From: Hericium rajendrae
Taxonomy: Eukaryota > Basidiomycota > Agaricomycetes > Russulales > Hericiaceae
Reading direction: 5' to 3'
Assembly: GCA_033439255.1 (NCBI GenBank)
Contig: CM065888.1
Location: 1,674,001-1,738,000, forward strand
DNA length: 64,000 bases
Below, piece by piece: positions 49,451-60,155 of this stretch. Made by a program: the position numbers and the translations under genes. Each line of letters begins with the position of its first letter. Position 1 is the stretch's first letter. Below the pieces are notes generated by a model that was not told the DNA's origin, made no database searches, and saw only the letters and a program-made list of their open reading frames with translations.

Positions 49451-50298
49451 TGCCTGCTCGAGCAGTGGTGCACTGCGTGCATCAACGAGGGCAAGGAGTG
49501 CCTCCGTCGGGTCCTCCCTGCGAAGAACGTCGGGTGCACGAAGCACGAGCAGTGCTTCGAGTGCAGCAACAAGTGCACCTCCTGCCTTGCCTGCGTTGAC
49601 CTCAACGCGCATCTGATGTGGATGGGTACGCCCGTTGTGGATCCCATTGCTGCGCGCACCGCTGCGGCTTCTTCTGGTCTCGACCAGGTGGTCGACTCTC
49701 CTGTGGTCTTGCCGGGGATACCAGACCCCGTGGGTGCGCTCCGTAAGTCTCTACCCTGCTGTTGCTACGTGTTTGCTGACTGGGTGACCGTCCTACAGCC
49801 CCGCTCGAGGCGCTTGCATCTCGCCTTCCATTCCCGGTCTCCGACGGCTTCCGTCCAGGGGCCTGGGACTACGTCGACCCCTACACGTGCATTCCGTGCG
49901 ATTCGTCGCTCCGCTGCACCCTGCTCATGGAGACCGAGCGGCAGCTCGTCGGTTTGTACCTCCAGCGCATGTCAAACCACGGCCAGATCCTCGCCGTCGA
50001 GAGGCTCGTCACGGCCCTCTATATGGGCATGCGTGGCGAGTATATCACGGCGGAGGTGGATGAAGAGGGCAAGGTCGCCAAGGACGAGCCTGCAGATGCC
50101 GCTAGCGACGCAGAGGGGGAGGCCACGGCGAGTCCCACCGCAGGTCCGTCTTCGCGCCCGCTTGCGAGGGAGTCCCCCGTTCCTTCGGTCGAAGGTCCTG
50201 GTGAGCTGTTGGAGCCAGCGGCGGCTCCTGTCGTTGGTGGTGAGGCTGCTGTCACTGAGGTGGCCGCATCAGAGGAAGTCGTGCCGGCTGACTCCTGA
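49451..50298 (+). CDS. Cys-rich protein fragment, 5' truncated
   Basis: Two exons, 49451-49742 and 49799-50298, joined by a GTAAGT...CTACAG intron. The first begins after an acceptor (gcatag at 49450) whose donor (ccg|gtaagtac near 49400) has no open exon before it, so the gene lacks its 5' end. The start holds a Cys cluster, 'CLLEQWCTACINEGKEC' then 'CTKHEQCFECSNKCTSC', like the Cys motifs of proteins encoded by basidiomycete repeats. The rest is acidic and Ala/Ser/Pro-rich and ends EEVVPADS. Function unknown. It is GC-rich, unlike the AT-leaning gene it abuts. Confidence 0.45.
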
Positions 50299-50754
50299 CG
50301 AGCGGGGCTGTCGTTTTGCGTGGGGAGGGAAAGACCCTCCCCTTTTAAATTTGCTATCTTGTTTTGTCGTCGTGGAAGTTGTCGCATATGTTTTGTGTTG
50401 CCCGGGCCTTAGGCCCAGCTTTTTACTATAGGTTGCTCATAATCGGGACGCCGAGTCCTACTGTATCGTTGCTCCTACAGAATGGGAGCCCATCTTGAAG
50501 TCTGAACCTGTGTGAATCTAAAGGGGAAAACTAGAAAGAAACAAAGTCACCCAAGGCGATCTTGTCAGGGCCTATACCATTGGTGAAGGTAAAATGTGAG
50601 TGGTGGATGGTATGAAGATCACCCAAGGTGAGTTTGTCGAAATGCAAGTAACAATAGATTTATTTCATGTGTGTGGGTATTGGTGGGGCGTCCAAGGTCG
50701 TCAACATGCTTGACTGACGACCTCTACTCCCCCTAACTGAAAAAAGGACTGTCC
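50299..50754. other. Spacer that may contain the 3' LTR of the Gypsy element
   Basis: Next to the end of the Gypsy pol region, the minus strand reads a purine tract 'agggggagtagagg' (about 50722-50735) and then 'TGTTGACGACC...', a position and look suitable for polypurine tract and LTR start. I could not find the matching LTR at the other end, so this stays tentative. Confidence 0.3.
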
Positions 50755-51462
50755 TCAGTCCTTCTTGCTAGTCGAGTGGGCAGAGGATGCCGCAGGCAAA
50801 CTTGGTCGGAACCTGTCGAATTCGCCGAGGTCGCTGCTGGCGGTTTCGTCATCCGGGTCTGTGACGGTGGAGGCGAGTAAGCGTTCAAACTGCTCAATGC
50901 TGACATCGAGGAAATCTTCCAATGGCGCGTGATTGAGGATGGTATGGGTGAAATACGGGACAACGCGGTAGGCTGCGGTGGGACGGTCGAATAACGTACC
51001 ATTGAGCTCACACAAGAGGTAAGCACGCCCCTTGTTGTGGCCAAGGACAAGGTATGGGCCTAGGTAGCACGGTTTGGTCTTCCGGGAATGGCTGGTGCTG
51101 TACGCGGAATTGCAGACAAGTACCAGTTTGCTGTGGTGAAAGTCAAAGTTGCAGATTGTGCATTCATGTTCCAGTTCGAATTTTTGTGCTGCCTGGAGGC
51201 GGGCCTCGTAGACACGGCTGTGAAGTCGCTGAAGGTCCTTCTGATGCTTCTGCAGGGCAAGAGCGTGGGAGGCGATCAGGTCAGTAGAGGACAAGATCGC
51301 CTCAGGCGGCGGCAGCAGGTAGGTGGCTTCAGCAATATCGAGCGGCATCAGGGGGTGTGTACCGGTTACCGCAAAGTATGGGGAACAGCCCATGCGCCGG
51401 CGGATGGTGATACGTTCCGACCAGAACACTGAGTGGGCTGAGTAGCTCCAATTCTTCTCCAC
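50755..51462 (-). pseudogene. Gypsy integrase C-terminal part and chromatin-like tail
   Basis: Continues the pol frame after a 1-nt shift near 51485: '...VAKP' stops, while the next frame reads 'QALIKAAEGVEKNW', then a Gypsy C-terminal pattern ('GCSPYFAVTGTHPLMPLD', 'KTKPCYLGPYLVLGHNKGRAYLLCELNG', 'AAYRVVPYF'). Confidence 0.75.
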
Positions 51463-51479
51463 GCCCTCGGCAGCCTTGA

Positions 51480-54434
51480 TCAGGGCTTGGCTACGTCAAA
51501 GTGTGCACGCTCAGCGATGCCATTGGCTCTCGAGTTATAGCCCGAGATGTGGATATGCCGGACGTGGTACTTCTTTTCCAGCTGCGTCAAGGCTTTAACG
51601 AACAGGCCGCCATTGTCAGACACAATTTTGGTGAGCATACCCCAGCGGCACAAGATGTCTTGGTAAATCCAATCAGCAATATGCTCGCTGCGTTCTTTGC
51701 GCAGCATGTGCCATTCGGGAAAGTGGGACACAGAGCAATGCCCTTGGACCAGGTATTGCATATTGTTGGACTTCGGCAGGTGCATGGTATCCATGTACAT
51801 CTTCGCAAATAAAGGCGTGAGCACTGCAACCATGAGCGGGATAAGGACTTTGCAGATCTGAAACACTTGGCAAATATGGCACGAATGGACAAACCAAGCG
51901 ACATCTGAGCCCATAAAAGGCCACCAGAAACGGACCGCAAGCAGGAGGGCAGTTGTGGTGATGCCACGGTGTCCCACGGACTCGTGAGTCTCAACGAGAG
52001 CAGCCCAGCAGCCAGTCGGCGGGAGCACTAGTTTGTGCGCATTTGTCTTGGTGCACTTCCAGAGGCGGCCACCTTTCATGAAGAAGTTGTGGCAATAATG
52101 CAGGAAGCGAGTGTACTCCCAGTCCGTCAATCCGTCAGGGCGGATCGGATGGAGCAGGAAGTCAGTGACGGCATGCAGTTGGGCATCCGTGAGGAGGGAC
52201 TTTTCGGACCTTGGAATGTCTGCATAGGAGCCAAGTGGTCTTGCGGAGGAGGCAACAAAATCGCCGGTGGTGACATTGGTCGAGATGAGCTGTTGGGCCA
52301 GCTGAGGGCGGTCGTGGCCGATCCGAGGCACATTTATCATGTGTACAAAGCCATAAGCACGGTCGACCCAGTCGTTGAAGTCATCATCAGGTTCGGGCGC
52401 ATCATCGTCCTGGGGGCGGTGCTGGGAGAGGCCATTCGGCCCATGCTTCTCGCCAGGGACGTGAACCAGGGTAAATTGAAACATGAGGATGCCAACAATC
52501 CACCGGTTCATGGATGCACTAGGGGTGAGATCGGGATTATTCAGCATGCCAGATATGTAACGGGTGTCGACATCGATAATCAGGTTGCGAACGCCAATGA
52601 GCCAGAGTTTGAGTGCGTGAAGGCTCCGGTATAGGCCATATAATTCCAGCTTTGGTTGGGAGAAGCACGCCTCACAGTCGTTCAGGGCGATAGAGCCAAA
52701 GCGGGCATATCGGCAAACTTTGGGGTCATCCACATCTTGTTGACAGAGTAGGTAACCGATGGCAATATAGGAGGTGTCGACGCCCAGGATCACTGAGGCA
52801 GGAGACTCGTAATTTATCGCGTGCAGGGCAGGTGATGTGAGTAGTGCTTGCTTAAGGTCTTCCTGTGCAGCCAACTGGTCTGGGCCGAACTCGAATGGGG
52901 TGTCCTTGCGCGTAAGCTGTACCAGATGATGAGCACGTTTTGCAAAGTTCTTGATGAAGATGCAGGCCATGCCAATGGTCCCAAGAAAAGCGTGAACGTC
53001 CGAGAGGTCGGTACAAGGTTGCCAGTTGCTGACCTTGGCGAGGTTGCTGAGTTCTGGCAAACGGCCCCCCGGTGTGCATCTATGGCCGACGATGATGATC
53101 TCCGGTGCACAAAGGACAGTCTTTTTCCCTGAGAAGGTACCACCGCAATATTTCATGCGTTGGACGACACGGTTCACACCCTGGAAGTGTTCCCAGACGA
53201 AGCGACGGATACCAGGGTTCCAAGGTATAGTTTCAAAATTTCCGCCGGGCAACTCGTAACGGGTAGCTGGGCCTTTAATGGGGACATCATTGATATAGGG
53301 CATGGTGACAGCTGGGATTTCGGGCTGGAGGATTTCGGTAACGTCATCGTGGAAGATAGGCACGGAGTTCGTCCACCCCATGGGCAGCATAACGAGCCGT
53401 TTGGGCCTGAACGGGGTTTGGAACATGGTCATGTCGCGGGACTCCTCCACCAAGAGTCGCTCGTCGTAACCAACGTAGAGATCAAGGATGCCGCTGCAAG
53501 CACGCCCAGCGAACTGCTTGGCGAGCTGGTCGGTAAAAGGCAGGATGCCCGAGTGAGCGATGGTGACTTTGTTGAGCGGTTCGAGACTGTGCACAATGCG
53601 CAGGCTTGTACCATCCTTTTTGGTGATGCAGAACCAGTGTGAGTGATATGACAACGACAAAGGCTCATATACGCCAGCGGTGATCTTGGTATGGATGATC
53701 TCGCAGACCTTGTCATGGATGCCTGGTGGGATTGGACAGTTCTTCAAGACCCAGGGGGTGTGCAGTATGACCGGCATAACCACTGAGGGGAAGAAGTCTT
53801 CATGGAAATGCCCCCACTCTGAATCGTCCCAGGCGAAGGCGGTATCGTGGAGGCACATGAAATGGTGGAGTAGGTCGCACTCGGCGGGCCAGAGGAAACC
53901 TTCTGGATGGGCACGATCGATAACCGCTTTTCTTTCTTCAGTATAGCAGGTGGTGGGCACGAACGGGGGCAGATTGGGAGATAACTCCGGCAGGTCTTGG
54001 AGAGGATCGCCCTTGATGTTACGGAGAACCTGAAAACACTTGGGGAGGTCCGTAAATACTGGGCAGACTTTTTGGGCAACTGGCTTGTATTTCTTGGCAG
54101 CATAAGAGGCGACAGGAGGACCGGTATCTGTCGCACCAGGAGGCGACAGACTCGGGCGACCTTGCTTGGAAGCGGAAGTGGACTTGCAGGCTGTAGCGGA
54201 GAGAAAGGCAGACAACAAATTAGATTTATCGGGGGCGTCCAAAAGTGAAGGACCCCCCAGGCTAGCGTCGAGAAGCGAGGCATTACAGGCATAGAGATAA
54301 AGAGATTGAAGATGATCTTGGTGTTTTTCTGGGTTTTCGGAACATTCTGGGGGTATAGCAGCGTAAGCCGTGATTTGCGGCATCTCCGAGTCGAAATCAA
54401 CGATGAAGGCAACCTCTCCTTGATCTTCGATCAA
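51480..54434 (-). pseudogene. Gypsy pol: reverse transcriptase, RNase H, integrase
   Basis: A 984-residue open stretch. Reverse transcriptase: 'TKKDGTSLRIVHSLEPLNK', then 'MPYINDVPIKGP' where family members have Y-x-D-D, so the first catalytic Asp is Asn. RNase H: 'SVILGVDTSYIAIGYLL'. Integrase: 'HESVGHRGITTT...CHICQ' (HHCC finger) and a core with 'MDTMHLP', 'VSDNGGLF' and 'NGIAERAH' for the D, D, E residues. The loss of the YxDD Asp and the frameshift at the 3' end make it non-functional. Confidence 0.85.
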
Positions 54435-54439
54435 ATCAT

Positions 54440-55405
54440 CAAAGCGCGAAAATCCTCGTTTGCTGGGAGCATATACTGGATGTCAGTGCGCGGGTGGGTG
54501 GGGATCGTGGCTGCTTCGCCGGTGTTTGGGTCGAAGATGGTGATGGTCTGCATTTCATTGCGGTAGCTGTGCACAACGGACTCAGTAAGCACATCGAAGG
54601 GGTGTCTGAGTAGGATATCGTAGGCGGGCGACCGAAGGACGTGTATTTGGAGGTAGAGAACAATGTTGCCGAAGACTGCAAGCACGTTTCAGCACAGGCC
54701 CAGCGAGTCATCAAGTTCACCGTTGGCGGATTGCATAGTGAGGATAATCGTGGGGTTGTACAACAGGCCTAAGGTATAGCAAATGCTCTCTGACATGGAG
54801 ATGACCTGAGAACCTGGGTCCAAGATGCACTCGACCGGTTCTTGATGATCTATGAGTGCTGCAATAGAGCGCAACACCGCAGACTCGCGCGAGATGATCA
54901 GGGGTTTAGGCTTTTCATCTGGGCAGAGTTGCTTGAGGTACTGCTCGTAGGGATCCGGGAGGATGACAGCACCTTCCGGCGGCTTGGCGCACTGGTGCGA
55001 AAGGATAGATACCCGTGGATGAGGGGGCGAGGCCGGGTGCTGTGCACGGTCGCCTTCGGCGGGCTCGCTCGCGAACTGGATACCTGCAGCGAGCTCTACT
55101 TGATGCGCTGGTGAGGCCAGCTCCTCGACTGCATCTTCACCTGGCAGCTTGGAGAGCAGGTCAGCCTCGTTAAGGACTTCCAACAGGTTCTGTCCCGCCA
55201 CCAGATGCGTGTGACGCCGTGAGACTGCCTCCTTGTATTTTGCATGTAGTGCAGGCACCAGGGACCAGAGCTCGCCCTGGGTGACCTCAATAGGGAGTGA
55301 CATGGTGTGCGCGAACACACAGTCCAGCATGTCTTGCCCGACTGAGTCTTGCGCACGGCGGGTTGGGCCCGTCTCTTCGACTACTTCGATCACTGGGACT
55401 TGCAT
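54440..55405 (-). pseudogene. Gypsy protease region
   Basis: The frame 55405-54689 carries 'VECILDPGSQVISMSESIC', the retropepsin pattern of these fungal elements (DPGSQ in place of DTG/DSG), then 'QSANGELDDSLGLC' and a TGA (54689-54691). Reading on in frame gives 'NVLAVFGNIVLYLQIHVLRSPAYDILL', as expected if the TGA were CGA. A further frame change occurs near 54450 before pol. Confidence 0.75.
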
Positions 55406-55941
55406 GGGCCTTGCACCGTTGCGGGCTCTGGCAAACGGATGGATGGGACCATCAGAGTCGCAGAGGTTGTCGCGTACTGCAGGTTGAGATGGAAGGTGGG
55501 GGGGGGGACGTCTCGTTCCGGGCCTGAGGCCGGTGAAGCTTGCAGAGGGGGCAGGGACGCCCGCAGCAACTCTAGTTCGTCCTCGATGGTCTGATGCAGC
55601 GGCGCACGGGGAAATCGTGGAGGGGCTGGTTGGCAGGCAGGCTCTTCCATCCTGCGAGCTCGTTCCAATGCCCGGTTAGCTCTATCATGGCTGGCTGTGG
55701 CATTGGGTGGGGGCACAACTGAGGTGTTCTTCAACTGGTATAACCGCCGTAGCTTGCCTTCCAGGCTCTCGATCCACACGTCTGTGGTGAGCTGATACAA
55801 CCCTGCCTGAACCTGGGTATAGAGGGATGCAGTGGTCTGAGCGTACACCAGCACGATGCGATAGCCGTAGGGAGTGAGCCCCGCCTGCGGCAAACTTGCC
55901 TGGTGGGGACCAGCTACACCCATCATAAGCTGACCCGTAGC

Positions 55942-57039
55942 TCACTGATTGGGGTTCATACGGTGGTATTCATCGATCCGTTCGGCCATAGTCGCACCTG
56001 GGGGTCCTTGTGGGAGCCAAGCCCCAGAGGGTAAGACCATCTTGCCTTGGATGTCCTTCTTGCACTTGCCGGCGGCCATGTATTCCTGGGCTGTCATGCA
56101 TTCGTGCACGAAATGCCTGACGTTCCCACAGAAGTTGCACTGATCCGACCCCATTCGCCCGCGCATTGGCGCGCCTTGATTACCTCCGGAGACCATCTGT
56201 TGACGTGATGGCTGCTGCGTGCTCCTCAAGAGGATATTGGCCAGTGACGCTAACTGCTCACTCTTAATCTGGATAGTCATTCCTGAGCCTGCATCAGTGG
56301 TCGATGACAATGCGGTGGCTTGAGTTGAAGACGGTCCATGCAGGTACGGGTCGGGGGTGATGGCAGTGCCATACATGCACCACTCTGCAGCCCTATAGAC
56401 GTCGTTGATTGGGTGCAGATCGTCGGGATGGTGATCAGGCTTGGTAAGAGCAAGGCGGTCCTCTACCCGCAGGCAAAGACATTCAGGGAGCGCCGCCAAA
56501 AACCAGCATTGTTCCTCGATATCGGAGATGCAGTTCTTGCCTTTCAGGTAGCGCGTGATGACCGTGAACTCGCGCGAGAACGCACCAAGTTCGCTGACAG
56601 AACTGAGGGTGGACTCAGCAGTTCAGTGCACGAGTGACTCCAAATCTTGACACGAAAAGGTATTCTCCTTAGCCGAGCCCGGGTAGAGTTCATGGATAGC
56701 TTTCTTGAATTCGTCCCAAGTGCCGGCGGCATACTTGGCCTCGGACCGCCACAACTCTTGTGCGTCAATGTTTGAGAGGAGACGGACCACATGGCTCTTT
56801 TTCTCCATGTCATCTGCCACAGAGGAACGCTGAAAACAAAATTCGAGATCGAGGAAGTAATGGCCCAGCTCGCAGGGGGAGTTGGTGTCGAACTTGGGAG
56901 CACTGCTCTCGCCATGCATAGGCATGGAGGGGGGCGGCATGACTGGTTGGATACTTGGTGGCCTGTGGAAGGGGAAATGTGCAGGGGCTAGTGGACTGTG
57001 TTGTTGAGTAGCAGAAGGGGGATGGGGGGTAGCAGGCAA
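55942..57039 (-). pseudogene. Gypsy gag with CCHC zinc knuckle
   Basis: 57039-56623 reads a Pro-rich start and capsid-like region (CELGHYFLDLEFCFQ, WDEFKKAIHELYPGS) to a TGA at 56623-56625. The same frame continues 'TAESTLSSVSELGAF...' to 55942, again consistent with CGA changed to TGA. The knuckle CNFCGNVRHFVHEC matches C-x2-C-x4-H-x4-C. The following ORF 55926-55390 overlaps the protease frame. Confidence 0.8.
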
Positions 57040-57722
57040 AGTCGCCTGGTGCGGCGTTGTCCTAGGACCTGCGGTAGCAGAGGGGCTGGCAAGGGGTCAC
57101 GGCGCCGGGGTTGGCGATATGGGTGGAGTAGGAACGATGAAGGAATGCTCGAGCTCGGGAATTTTGAACTCTTTGTTGATGGGAGTCAGGGGACTAGTGG
57201 GAGTTGGAACCGGTGGGAAAGGTGACGGTAGGTCGGGGGAAGCTTGCTGAGGGTCCTGAGTCGCAACACGGACTTCTTGTTCGAGGGTACGATCTGGATT
57301 CGACCGTGCGCTACTCCTAGTACGACGCAGCTCTATTTTGAGTATGGAACCCTCACGGTGGGCTCCAAAATGATGTGTGGACCCTGGGAATGGAGGTGGC
57401 AGCCAAAACCAAAACCAACAGAGTACCGGGGGGTGCGAGGGGACCAAGTATCTCAAGAGGGGAGTGCCAGGACGTGTAGCTGATGGGTGACCGTACTACG
57501 GGTGGGGGAGCAAGATCGCGGAGGGCGAGCTTGCTGCGTGCGGACGACTTCTGACGTGGTTCTGCTAGGGACGATGACGGTACGACAAGACTCATGGGTC
57601 TTAGGTGATATGGCTTGTAGATAATGGTGCGGCGATGAGTACGACAAATACGATGAGCAAAACAAGAAAGTGAGAAAGGCTACATCTGAGACATGCTTAG
57701 AAGCTGGCTGTGAGAACATCAA

Positions 57723-58560
57723 ACGATGGGCTTTGTGAAATCTGAGCTCTGAGGGGAAAAGGGCAGACTCTGTTCTGATTCTCCAAGTCCGTAGCTACAG
57801 TACAAATGGGCAAGGCCGCCTCAGGCAGCCCGGCACGACTTTCTATGACAACGTCCCGCTGACCGACCCAATCTCCAATTCCTTCCTGATCCTGCCTGCT
57901 CCAGGTCCCTTGGCGAGTGGAGTTGTTGTGGCTCGGCCCGTGCAGGGCAGAGGGCATGAGCATGGTATGAGTGAATCAAAGGCACCGCCTTACAACGCTG
58001 CCCGGGGTGTGCGTCAGGAACGGCAGGCGCGTCGAGCTGGAATGGCTGGGATGACGTCAGTAGTGCACCGTCGTGGGTGCCGCTCATGATCCGGGGGCAT
58101 GTGGGCATTCGAGGGCGCGTTGATTGAGCCGGCTGGTTCTTCTGGGCGTGCTTCTATTCCTGTGCTGCTGACTCGTCTGGTCGGTTGATCTCTAGCCCGT
58201 TCGGTGCATCGGATCACGGGACACCAGCTTTAGTCCGACCCGGTCAGTCCCGAACCCGTGGGGGCACTTGTCCTGTGTGGGGAGCAACATCACGGTGGGC
58301 AGACTTGGTGCAGCTGAGGTGAAGTGAAGCAGGACAGGCAAGGAAGCGGGGAGTGGGCAATGCCGTCGCAAGGCACGCTAAGGGGCGCATCACTGTGCAT
58401 CTAAACTGACCACAAACTGAAGTCAGCAATGTGGACACACCTCTGGTTCATGGCCGAACCTCCCTTTTGAGCGAGCCACAACACATCAACCATGAATTGA
58501 TCAAGACAGATGACGCGACGGCGCACCTCACCCAGCCTCTTTCCCATTAGAGGGGATATG
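57723..58560. other. Probable 5' flank or LTR of the Gypsy element
   Basis: GC-rich, no conserved coding signal. By position it should contain the 5' LTR and primer-binding site, but no repeat of the 50.3-50.75 kb sequence could be seen by eye. Confidence 0.3.
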
Positions 58561-58652
58561 GCGGCATGGAAATTGAGTAGTTGATGGACAGCTGCCGTGT
58601 TTTTAAGGTCAATAAGGGCACAGGAGGTGCAGAGCGAGTGTATTCAGTGGTG

Positions 58653-59216
58653 TCACAGCGGAAGATAGACGTGATACCCGAGCATGGGATGACGTTCATT
58701 CTGCAACAATGTGTCTTGGAAGATGGGGTAGTCTACAGACTGTGCAGCAGAGTGAACAACAAAACATGAGCAAATAGGAAAGAGACGCGCAAAGAGACTA
58801 CAACCAAACATGTACAATTGCTGCAGAGAGTACTCGGTAATAGTAGAGGAATCTGGGATGCTGTGTGCCCATCTCTTCCCCTGGGCCACACCTACTGCCC
58901 ATCCATAGCCCTGTGCTTTCTTCATATAAGATGGAGGAGCCCATTTGAAATACTTCAAAATATTCTGGGGTGTCACAGTAAACCCCGTGTCATAAGAGAT
59001 AATATCCTGCGCCCGTAGATGACTGGTATAAGAGAGAAGTCCTAGAGCCTCCATAATATATGCCAGTGCATAAAAGTTCCTGACTATATTGAAGAGGAGC
59101 CCCCTGTTACCCTCAACATGATAGTAAGCTGCATCCTCTATATAAGAGGGAATTATGGTCCTAAGAACAGCTTTTAAGTCTGTAGAGTCCACTGATGCAC
59201 CATATTCAGCTGAGAC
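58653..59216 (-). pseudogene. Unknown accessory-gene fragment
   Basis: An open minus-strand stretch begins after a possible acceptor near 59210: 'VDSTDLKAVLRTIIPSYIEDA', 'NFYALAYIMEALGLLSYTSHL', 'AQDIISYDTGFTVTPQNIL', 'FKWAPPSYMKKAQGYGWAVG'. It looks like a real soluble protein but I know no family. Both ends are unclear: upstream pieces (59300-59540) do not join in phase, and the 3' end runs into GC-rich DNA near 58560. Same strand and AT-leaning composition as the dioxygenase-like gene on the other side of the Gypsy element, so the two may be parts of one gene or one element. Confidence 0.35.
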
Positions 59217-59707
59217 TTAAACCATGGCAGGCATTCTAGGGAAACTGCAGAGTATTATCAATGTAGATCAATGTGTCATAATGTGAGCTGAGTTACCCTA
59301 CAGGAAAAGGAGAGTTCTGCGTAAAACTGGCTGTAGGTGATGTGGGAGGAGCAGCTGATGGAGAGCATAATGAAGGCGGAAGCAGGGATGTAGTGAAATT
59401 ACTGCTGAATATACAGGAGCTGGTGACAAAGATATAGCATAGTGACCTTCCACATGTGCAGAGGCTTGATAAGAATATAACGATGAAATGGAAGTTGAAG
59501 TCGATCTGGCATGGCTGCTGTACTTGTATAAAGGCAACCATCACTAGTCCTTAGCACTCTTTTATTATATCTTGGCTTACAGATGCACATAAAGTGGTGT
59601 GAATAAGGGACCAATATAGTCAGACATAAGATTTCAAACATATTGAGGTTTTTCTGCACTGTAATGTATTCTTTGAGATTACATATTGATTCTTGGCAAA
59701 TGTTATT
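59217..59707. other. Spacer with possible 5' exons of the fragment at 58653
   Basis: A Pro/Ser-rich minus-strand frame (59293-59544) ends at a GTAACTC donor-like site, but splicing to the next open frame does not keep phase in any combination I tried. Confidence 0.25.
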
Positions 59708-60072
59708 GAGCTTTCAGAACTCTCTAATTTTTTCTTTTTCTGTAGCTATTGATAGAGACCTGTAAGAGTACAGGTGACAGCACATATATTCACATATGAC
59801 TTTTTGCACATCTGCAGATTTTTGTTAGAGGGAATATACTAGATGACCTCTGATTTGCAATTTAAGCAGATTTTGCTCAGATTTCAGAACTCTAAAAATG
59901 TATTTTTGGCTGTAGCAATTTCGAAACAGGTATAGGGAGATAGTTGATTATCCATATCTGCAAATGATATTTTGCACAGCTGAACATTTTTCTGCAAGGT
60001 AATGTATTATCTGGACTTATGTATTGAACTTTAGCAGAATCTGTTGAGATTCTAGAACTCTATAATTGTATC
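59708..60072 (-). repeat. 168-bp diverged tandem repeat, third block, reverse orientation
   Basis: Marker in reverse complement at about 59708, 59878 and 60048 (steps 170 and 170), immediately downstream of the integrase gene stop. Same unit as the blocks at 31.8-33.6 and 46.9-47.7 kb. Confidence 0.75.
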
Positions 60073-60155
60073 TTTGTTTGTAGTTATTCATAAAAGAATA
60101 TGGAATTATAATGGTTAGGCCCAAGCACATTTCAATGTTAGATTGACAGGGCTAA

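Larger units (their letters stand above)
50755..57722 (-). mobile_element. Gypsy (Ty3-type) LTR retrotransposon, degenerate, LTRs not resolved
   Basis: Reading on the minus strand: Pro-rich leader (57722-57097), gag with capsid-like region and a CCHC zinc knuckle, retropepsin, reverse transcriptase, RNase H, and integrase with HHCC finger and core. This is the Ty3/Gypsy order. It carries in-frame stops and frameshifts in gag, protease and pol, so it is not autonomous. It is nested in, or next to, the AT-rich accessory genes. Confidence 0.85.

Noticed and set aside
50299-58560. LTR pair of the Gypsy element
   Set aside because: A polypurine-like tract is visible at about 50722-50735 but no matching repeat was found on the right side by eye, so LTR coordinates were not called.
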